Positions 6,512 through 11,050 of a DNA stretch of 11,050 nt are shown here, in pieces. A program made the position numbers and the translations under genes. The notes beneath the pieces are model-generated. The model saw nothing but the letters and a program-made list of their open reading frames with translations. It searched no databases and had not been told where the DNA came from. The first letter of the stretch is position 1. Each line of letters opens with the position of its first letter. The DNA comes from Actinomycetota bacterium (GTDB lineage Bacteria > Cyanobacteriota > Vampirovibrionia > Obscuribacterales > Obscuribacteraceae): the NCBI GenBank assembly GCA_903970355.1, contig CAJCIF010000523.1:1-11050 (forward strand). The letters run 5' to 3'.

Positions 6512-7627
6512 ATGCGACCAATATCAATAGTGCAACATGAAGACTTCCGCCTGCATGAGACACCGGGCTATCATCCGGAGTCGCCGGAGCGATTAGCCGC
6601 CATAGATGAAGCACTTCAAAAAAGTGATTTAGCAAACGAAGTTGTGCAATTAAAGTCTCGTATGGTTAAGGAAGATGAGCTCTGCCTTGTGCACGATCCC
6701 GCCTACATTGAACAACTTGCAAAAAGGGATCAACAGGCGAAAGAAAGAAACCGCACTATTGGTTTAGACGGAGATACATTCCTCTCTCCAGCCAGTTTCG
6801 ATATAGCAAAGATGGCTGTTGGAGGTGGTTTGAATGCGATTGAATCTGTAAAGAACGATCATTTTTTGAGCTCGTTTGTCTCGGTTCGCCCGCCCGGACA
6901 TCATGCTCGCATACGGCATCACATGGGCTTTTGCATTTTCAATAACATTGCAGTAGCAGCACGTTATGCAGTTGATCATCTTGGTTATAAACGCGTGATG
7001 ATCCTTGATTGGGACGTTCATCATGGTAATGGCACTCAGGAAATTTTCTATAGTGAGCCCGCCGTCTGTTTTTTGTCTCTACACCAGTTTCCTTTCTATC
7101 CCCGTAATTCCGGATGGTTTACGGAAGATGGCGATGGCGAAGGCAAAGGCTTTAACATCAATATTCCGTTGCCCGAAGGCACTGGTGATCGTGGCTATCT
7201 TGCTGCCTGGGATGCAATCGTCACACCAATTGTTCATGAGTACGAACCCGATCTCATTTTGCTGTCCGCTGGTTACGACGCGCATATTGATGATCCGCTT
7301 GGACAGCAGAGAATAACGACTGTTGGTTTTGCAATGCTTGCTCAACGTTTACTCGATCTCTCAAACGCCACCGGTGCCAAAGTAGTGTGCTTTCTTGAAG
7401 GTGGTTACGATCTCACCGCTCTTGCAGAATCGGTTGTGGCGACCATGCGTGTGTTAAGCGCCGATAGCGAAGAAAGATCTGCTGAAGTGCATGTCTCGTA
7501 CATCATGCCTAACAATGCAACCGGCAAACAGCCAGTGACAGGAGATCGCTTCGCGAATGAAGTTGACGACCGAATTGAACAAGTACGCAAACACTTTTCC
7601 AATTACTGGAAATGCCTGCGTCCTTAG
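6512..7627 (+). CDS. Histone deacetylase/AcuC-type zinc-dependent deacetylase
   Basis: This 371-residue cytoplasmic enzyme belongs to the arginase/deacetylase fold, bacterial class II HDAC-like group, which removes acyl groups from lysines, polyamines or related amides using zinc. All catalytic residues are present: HPESPERL (21-28) at the substrate entry, RPPGHHA (126-132) with the H130/H131 pair, GFCIFNN (139-145), DWDVHHGNGTQ (166-176) with zinc ligands D168 and H170, SAGYDAHIDDPLG (252-264) with zinc ligand D256, and EGGYD (296-300) with catalytic Y299. Length is normal for the family. The start is forced: a TAG stop lies in frame directly before the ATG at 6512, and no strong Shine-Dalgarno sequence is seen. 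The neighbours are orphans and no acetyl-CoA synthetase or polyamine gene is near, so the substrate is open. Only a weak hairpin (ATGCT/AGCAT, 7665-7683, then TTTT) follows. Confidence 0.95.
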   Translation: MRPISIVQHEDFRLHETPGYHPESPERLAAIDEALQKSDLANEVVQLKSRMVKEDELCLVHDPAYIEQLAKRDQQAKERNRTIGLDGDTFLSPASFDIAKMAVGGGLNAIESVKNDHFLSSFVSVRPPGHHARIRHHMGFCIFNNIAVAARYAVDHLGYKRVMILDWDVHHGNGTQEIFYSEPAVCFLSLHQFPFYPRNSGWFTEDGDGEGKGFNINIPLPEGTGDRGYLAAWDAIVTPIVHEYEPDLILLSAGYDAHIDDPLGQQRITTVGFAMLAQRLLDLSNATGAKVVCFLEGGYDLTALAESVVATMRVLSADSEERSAEVHVSYIMPNNATGKQPVTGDRFANEVDDRIEQVRKHFSNYWKCLRP

Positions 7628-7940
7628 TTGTTGAATTGTGCAAGCCTGATAAGTAGTGCGAACCATGCTAGGTTGTAAAGCATTTTCTAATCTTAGGCGC
7701 ATTCTCCGTATTCCTTGGCTGGCAGGCTTCTACAGAGACAGTAAAGCTCAGTTGTCAATATAACTTCATAGGATTCCTTTTCCACTTTGCGATATCAAAA
7801 ATTATCACCCTCTCGTTTCACCACACAACTCTCGAAAAACAAATAGCTGCGAATTCTCCTTCGTTTTCAACTCAGCAAAAGATTGCTGTGGTGAACGTCG
7901 TCCTGGTGATAAACGAAACAACTGGAAAAAGGGTCTCCAA
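7628..7940. other. Intergenic region before the membrane protein
   Basis: No convincing gene is seen in these 313 bases. A weak ATGCT/AGCAT hairpin with TTTT at 7665-7687 may end the deacetylase transcript. The AT-rich middle (7745-7810) probably holds the promoter of the 7941 gene, but no -35/-10 pair with proper spacing stood out. AAAGGG lies 7 bases before the ATG at 7941. Confidence 0.4.
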
Positions 7941-8723
7941 ATGCTGCACGCTGTATCTGAACCTGGCGCTAGCCAGCCAAAGCCTAAGCGGGATGTCTAC
8001 ATCGTCACGGACGTGGGGATGTGGCTGCTTTACGTCGGCATCGCCGGCTCAATACTGACGCTGGTTTTCCCGATTACAATCGAACATTGGGCGGGTCAAA
8101 TCCTTCAATACTTCGGAGTTCAACCGCCTCAGGCCCTTTCAAAAACGGCAGCCGACCTGTGCGTCAGTCTCGGTTTCGCTGTTCACGACACGCTCACCCC
8201 GTCGGCAGTGATCGTTCAGTCTCTCTGGCTGTTCGGCGCTGTTTTGCTCATGATCCAACCCTGGGTCGAACGCAAGAATGCGATCGCTTTCTTCGTGTTC
8301 GAGGTGAGCATGGTGCTGGCTTCGGCCTTGCCCCTCATGAGCATGTCGTTTGCGAACACGGTCGTTCTTCGGATCGCGTTCACCTTCATCGTCCTCGCCT
8401 GGCTCGAATCGATCGAGAACAAGAAGCTCTACCTGGCACTCCTGCCCTGGTACTGGCTTCGGGTCTGGCAACGGAAGATGGGCGACACCGCACTGGCCAT
8501 CGTCGGCAGCGAGATTCTCTGCTGGGGATATTCGATGTTCGGCATCAACGCCGGCATCGCCTGGGTGGGTCTTGTCGCCGGGAGCATCGTCATGATGCGA
8601 TTCGGCTGGGCAGGAATGCGCGCCAACATTCCGATGGCGGTGCGCTGGTATCGTCTGAACTTGGTGTATGTCGTGGCCGGCTTGGTCCAGCTCGTCTGGA
8701 TTCTCAAATCGGTCAAGGTCTGA
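7941..8723 (+). CDS. Hypothetical multi-spanning membrane protein
   Basis: I do not recognise this 260-residue protein. It has a polar N-terminal tail (about 1-24) and then about six hydrophobic helices: residues 26-46 (GMWLLYVGIAGSILTLVFP), 88-106, 113-135, 139-157, 186-219 (probably two, split at GINAG) and 238-255. Many tryptophans and aromatic residues sit at helix ends (LPWYWLRVW, 168-176), as in inner-membrane proteins. Charged loops (ERKN, ENKK, RKMGD) suggest cytoplasmic turns. Start: AAAGGG about 7 bases before the ATG. Third codon positions are markedly rich in G and C compared with the deacetylase just upstream, which also keeps long frames open on other frames and strands. It stands alone, with a strong hairpin after the stop. 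Being a membrane protein is secure; the role is unknown. Confidence 0.82.
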   Translation: MLHAVSEPGASQPKPKRDVYIVTDVGMWLLYVGIAGSILTLVFPITIEHWAGQILQYFGVQPPQALSKTAADLCVSLGFAVHDTLTPSAVIVQSLWLFGAVLLMIQPWVERKNAIAFFVFEVSMVLASALPLMSMSFANTVVLRIAFTFIVLAWLESIENKKLYLALLPWYWLRVWQRKMGDTALAIVGSEILCWGYSMFGINAGIAWVGLVAGSIVMMRFGWAGMRANIPMAVRWYRLNLVYVVAGLVQLVWILKSVKV

Positions 8724-8743
8724 CACCAGCTTCTTTGTGGTTT

Positions 8744-8815
8744 GCATCGTGGCGGAAGGACTTCGCCACGATGCAGATTGCTTGGTACTGCTTTTGGTAT
8801 CACAAAAATTTTTTT
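8744..8815 (+). terminator. Hairpin and distant T-tract after the membrane protein gene
   Basis: GCATCGTGGCG (8744-8754) and CGCCACGATGC (8764-8774) form a perfect 11-base-pair stem around a 9-base loop, 20 bases after the stop. The T-run (8809-8815) lies 34 bases downstream rather than directly at the stem, so termination is less certain than for the other hairpins. It could instead be a 3'-end stability hairpin. Confidence 0.5.
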
Positions 8816-8843
8816 ACAGTAATACTATATAAAATAATATAAA
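8812..8843. repeat. AT-rich gene-end motif, copy 3
   Basis: TTTTACAGT (8812-8820) runs into TAATACTATATAAAATAATA (8820-8839). The first nine bases are identical to 10728-10736, and the second part matches the copy at 3584. It lies between the T-run after the plus-strand hairpin and the A-run of the minus-strand terminator. Confidence 0.55.
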
Positions 8844-8850
8844 GCACAAT

Positions 8851-8902
8851 AAAAAAACGCGAACGGCCGATCCGGATTCTGAATCCGATAGATCGGCCGT
8901 TC
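8851..8902 (-). terminator. Strong two-tier terminator of the 9495-8917 gene
   Basis: GAACGGCCGATC (8861-8872) pairs perfectly with GATCGGCCGTTC (8891-8902). Inside, CGGATTC and GAATCCG (8873-8887) pair perfectly around one base, separated from the outer stem by a 3-base bulge. On the minus strand the stem is followed after CGCG by seven T (8851-8857). There is no T-run on the plus side, so it serves the minus-strand gene, 14 bases after its stop. Confidence 0.92.
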
Positions 8903-8916
8903 TCTAAAACGTCGCC

Positions 8917-9495
8917 TTATTTGAGGAACCCGGCAAATGCCTGATCGGGCCACGGTGGGATCGGCGCGCTATTTTTGCGCAATTTGCGAAAGGCAGAGGT
9001 GAATGAGCCTTCGCTTTGGTCGAAAACCCCGTACACATGCCCGGGAACTGGAACTGATTCCGGAGTTACAAACATGTAAGCGTCTCCGTTATTCGGCGGC
9101 AGAATCTGAGCATGAACGGCGATTGCAGTGGAATAAACTTCTGCCATAATGGTCGCGCCCAGGAAACCGAATCCAATGCTATAAGATGCAAGGGAGAGGT
9201 GAACTTTACCGTATCCTGCAGCGTAGCCGCCATTTCTGACTAAGGCGACGCCACCGTCCATTAAGGCGAAAGCGCCACCGAGAACGAGCACAAGACGCTC
9301 GTTTGACCGAAAGTGCGTGAGCGGAGACTCGGCGACTTCGAGCAGACGCGCATTCGGAAATTCTTCGAGCGCTTTTTCCCATGGCATTTCTACGGGAGTT
9401 ACTTCCAGAGGAATGCCATTTCGGAATTGCACTTTTTCTTCCTGCAGAATGATCACTGGATGATCGAATTTGGGGATGGTTGTAGTGATAAGCAT
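8917..9495 (-). CDS. Hypothetical protein with Gly/Ala-rich hydrophobic core
   Basis: I do not recognise this 192-residue protein. The N-terminus (MLITTTIPKFDHPVIILQEE) is strand-like without a signal peptide. Residues about 67-130 are glycine- and alanine-rich and hydrophobic, with repeated short patterns (LVLGGAFALMDGG, LVRNGGYAAGYG, SYSIGFGFLGATIM), which looks like a beta-rich core rather than membrane helices. The C-terminus is Pro/Phe-rich (SAPIPPWPDQAFAGFLK). The ATG at 9495 has AAGGA about 6 bases upstream. A dedicated strong terminator follows 14 bases after the stop, so it is monocistronic. It converges with the membrane protein gene. I see nothing that points to an enzymatic function. 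Confidence 0.8.
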   Translation of the reverse strand: MLITTTIPKFDHPVIILQEEKVQFRNGIPLEVTPVEMPWEKALEEFPNARLLEVAESPLTHFRSNERLVLVLGGAFALMDGGVALVRNGGYAAGYGKVHLSLASYSIGFGFLGATIMAEVYSTAIAVHAQILPPNNGDAYMFVTPESVPVPGHVYGVFDQSEGSFTSAFRKLRKNSAPIPPWPDQAFAGFLK

Positions 9496-10134
9496 AATCT
9501 TCCTTGTTCATTTGTTAATGGAAGGCACCATATACGGTACCGACGCCAGAATCCACTGGCATGCTTTGCGGATGGATCCGCGTCATCTACATGGATGCCG
9601 CTTGTGATGGCAACCGGACTGTATGAGCAAATGCTCAAACAGAAATCTGGAATCGACCGATCCACTGATGTTTAAGTTGAATAGTCGCTCCGTAAACTTG
9701 CAATGCGAATAATTCGCGTCTTTGACGTAATGCCACAGTTGTGTCGGCATCATTGAAATTGAAAATGGGTGATTGCTTTGTGGGCTATTGCACTCGTGCT
9801 GAAACAGAAAAACTAGGGGATAAGCCAAACTGGCAATCCAGCGCCTCCTTTGTCAAGAGAGTCGCCTTAGTGTTGCTGAGATTGTTTGCTAGGTCTTTGG
9901 CACAAGCATTGGCAGGACTGTCTTTCGGCAGGGAAAGTGGTCGAATTTCCTAAGTCAGTTTGAACGTGAGTAAAAGCTCTTTTTAGGATTATCGTTTCTT
10001 AGTTGAGTGTTGTTACCTCTACATCCTAAGTTTTGATATCAGTCTCTTACTTGTTCCTGAAGTACTCTCAAGAAGCTCATTAATTGTCATTTGCAACTAA
10101 AGCAACGTCTCAATCGAGATGCAGGAGTATCACT
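9496..10134. other. Long stretch without a convincing gene
   Basis: Short frames exist on both strands, but none has a Shine-Dalgarno sequence or recognisable protein pattern. The best is 9741-9953 (+), starting at a GTG or at an ATG at 9765, with a basic hydrophobic C-terminal half (KRVALVLLRLFARSLAQALAG); it may be a decayed gene. TGAGCA-AA-TGCTCA (9624-9637) is a 14-base palindrome about 130 bases upstream of the minus-strand start at 9495 and could be an operator. The AT-rich 9950-10100 portion probably holds the promoter of the 10135 gene. Confidence 0.4.
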
Positions 10135-10689
10135 ATGATTTCAATTCATCGTTCGCTTGTGACAGCAATTAGGCCGCTCGTGAATCGAAAAGCTGTTGCA
10201 CGTCCCCTTGAACTTCCACTTACTATGCTGGTTTGGCTGCCAAAAGAGGTTTTCTATAGTTCGTGGGAACAGCTGGAAAAACTCGGATTCAAACGCACAA
10301 AAAATAAACGAGATGGATTGGTCGAAACCCATCTGCCAATTGGTTGGAGTTATGAAACCAATCAAACAAATGGTGCGTGCTTGCTCGATGATAAAGGGCG
10401 TTTGCGAGCTCGTATCATCATCAAGCGTAAGCGAAGCCACCTCCACGTTGTGCATCGTTATAGCGTGCAAGAAGTGGTAGAGGAAAACGAACTTCATTAC
10501 GCCGCATTTGATCTTGCCCGGCCGATATACCGAACGCGCTCAATCAGCTTTCCGCCAAAAGATTGTAAGAAGAAAGTGCGGAGGCGGTTTGATGACGAGA
10601 AACAAAATTTGGAATGGGAGGTGCGCTATTGGCTTGCAGAAAACGTGACTGGGTGGACTGATTCGAGTCTGTTTTGGGATAAACCCTGA
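10135..10689 (+). CDS. Hypothetical protein, phage/plasmid-type family suspected
   Basis: This 184-residue protein has no domain that I can name. The central part (LPIGWSYETNQTNGACLLDDKGRLRARIIIKRKRSHLHVVHRY, given here from about residue 68 in pieces: LPIGWSYETN, then LLDDKGRLRARIII) resembles a loose group of uncharacterised phage and plasmid proteins with a 'P.GW......DD.GR.RA.I' pattern; this is recollection, not a search. The C-terminal region is basic (PPKDCKKKVRRRF) and ends WRY-like with tryptophans. I chose the ATG at 10135 because AGGAG lies 7 bases upstream; the frame is also open back to a TTG at 10084 without a Shine-Dalgarno sequence. It is followed by its own terminator. Confidence 0.72.
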   Translation: MISIHRSLVTAIRPLVNRKAVARPLELPLTMLVWLPKEVFYSSWEQLEKLGFKRTKNKRDGLVETHLPIGWSYETNQTNGACLLDDKGRLRARIIIKRKRSHLHVVHRYSVQEVVEENELHYAAFDLARPIYRTRSISFPPKDCKKKVRRRFDDEKQNLEWEVRYWLAENVTGWTDSSLFWDKP

Positions 10690-10692
10690 ATG

Positions 10693-10731
10693 AAGCAAGG
10701 ATGTTTGGAGAGTCGCATCCTGCTTTATTTT
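10693..10731 (+). terminator. Terminator of the 10135-10689 gene
   Basis: AAGCAAGGATG (10693-10703) pairs with CATCCTGCTTT (10716-10726) with one bulged A and a 12-base loop, followed by ATTTT. It begins just after the stop codon. Confidence 0.75.
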
Positions 10732-10758
10732 ACAGTGATATACTAAAATTTATAGTAA
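10728..10758. repeat. AT-rich gene-end motif, copy 4
   Basis: TTTTACAGT (10728-10736), identical to 8812-8820, is followed by GATATACTAAAATTTATAGT (10737-10756), itself a near-palindrome. It lies between the plus-strand terminator and the A-run of the minus-strand terminator. The second half is more diverged from the other copies. Confidence 0.45.
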
Positions 10759-10766
10759 CACCTTCT

Positions 10767-10830
10767 AAAAAAACGCCCGTAGGAGACGGCAGCATCGAAT
10801 GTAGATGCCATGCCGTCTCCTGCGGACGTT
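10767..10830 (-). terminator. Strong terminator of the right-edge membrane protein gene
   Basis: AGGAGACGGCA (10781-10791) pairs perfectly with TGCCGTCTCCT (10811-10821). An outer stem (AACGCCCG with CGGACGTT, one mismatch) and an inner one (GCATC/GATGC) extend it to more than 20 pairs. On the minus strand seven T (10767-10773) follow directly. Confidence 0.92.
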
Positions 10831-10846
10831 CGGTTAAGCTTGCCAG

Positions 10847-11050
10847 TTATGGATCTTTTCCTGAAACGAATGCACTAACTTTTACGCAACAGTAAGTGAA
10901 TACCGCTGCATAGCAGATAGCCACCTCGAATACGACAAAACCAGCCAATATCCATGCGAAGCTGAAAGCAGCATGATGGGGTTGGCATGGGTTATTGACG
11001 ATGTGATGATCGACCCATTTGGCGTAGCGGTAGCCAAAAAATGCTGCGCT
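10847..11050 (-). CDS. C-terminal part of a membrane protein
   Basis: Sixty-seven residues and a TAA stop are visible, entering from the right edge. The segment reads FFGYRYAKWVDHH, then a polar HHIVNNPCQPHH, then a long hydrophobic stretch (FSFAWILAGFVVFEVAICYA continuing to YCCV) that would span the membrane once or as a tight pair, and a short polar tail ending GKDP. It is not recognisable from this fragment. A strong terminator about 17 bases past the stop supports a real gene on this strand. The start and the rest of the protein lie outside the window. Confidence 0.7.
   Translation of the reverse strand, partial: SAAFFGYRYAKWVDHHIVNNPCQPHHAAFSFAWILAGFVVFEVAICYAAVFTYCCVKVSAFVSGKDP

Noticed and set aside
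6075..6530. 151-residue plus-strand frame before the deacetylase
   Set aside because: It overlaps both the 5511-6245 gene on the other strand and the deacetylase start, and has no Shine-Dalgarno sequence or recognisable motif.
7665..7687. Terminator of the deacetylase gene
   Set aside because: The stem is only five base pairs with a 9-base loop and four T. It is too weak to list as a feature and is mentioned only in context.
8139..8747. 202-residue minus-strand frame
   Set aside because: It is antisense to the membrane protein gene, has very high His/Asp/Arg content and no ribosome-binding site.
8021..8842. 273-residue open frame overlapping the membrane protein gene
   Set aside because: It is rich in Arg/His/Ser without folds, typical of an out-of-frame reading of GC-rich coding sequence. 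The 7941 frame gives clean membrane helices.
9741..9953. 70-residue plus-strand frame
   Set aside because: No ribosome-binding site, no clear start and no family resemblance. I mention it only as a possible decayed gene.

Overview
The window looks like bacterial chromosome of moderate GC with widely spaced, mostly single-gene transcription units. Strong Shine-Dalgarno sequences precede many starts, and GC-rich hairpin terminators follow many genes. A BtpA-family protein and a DUF4388 (PATAN-like) protein side by side, together with several orphan proteins, would fit a cyanobacteria-related, possibly non-photosynthetic lineage such as the Melainabacteria/Vampirovibrionia. No gene here proves this, so treat the taxonomy as a guess. 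There is no tRNA, rRNA, CRISPR array, transposase or phage structural gene.

Left part (1-2128): the N-terminal 135 codons of an archaeal/eukaryotic-type prolyl-tRNA synthetase run off the left edge on the minus strand. It is divergent from a DUF4388 gene (557-1327, +). The DUF4388 gene converges with a BtpA/SgcQ-family gene (1328-2128, -) so tightly that the two stop codons abut in one TGATCA palindrome.

Middle (2129-5502): a plus-strand pair follows, a small unknown protein and a low-molecular-weight tyrosine-phosphatase-like protein. It ends in a terminator with an unusually long loop. Converging on it is a minus-strand pair: an unknown 278-residue protein (5050-4214) followed by a degenerate receiver-like protein (4121-3696). 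Upstream of that pair lies a 22-bp tandem repeat that ends in a perfect palindrome.

Right part (5511-11050): a helical orphan protein (-), a complete histone-deacetylase/AcuC-type zinc deacetylase (+), a multi-spanning membrane orphan (+), another orphan (-), a roughly 640-bp stretch without a convincing gene, a 184-residue orphan (+), and the C-terminus of a membrane protein entering from the right edge (-).

The most interesting non-coding signal is an AT-rich motif of the TAATACTATA...AATAATA type. It recurs at four gene ends, each time directly beyond the U-tract of a terminator, and in three cases it is sandwiched between two converging hairpin/T-tract elements. No complete novel system is proven. 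The best leads are that motif, the 22-bp repeat cluster, the phosphatase and pseudo-receiver signalling neighbourhood, and the reading-frame ambiguity at 2497-2651.
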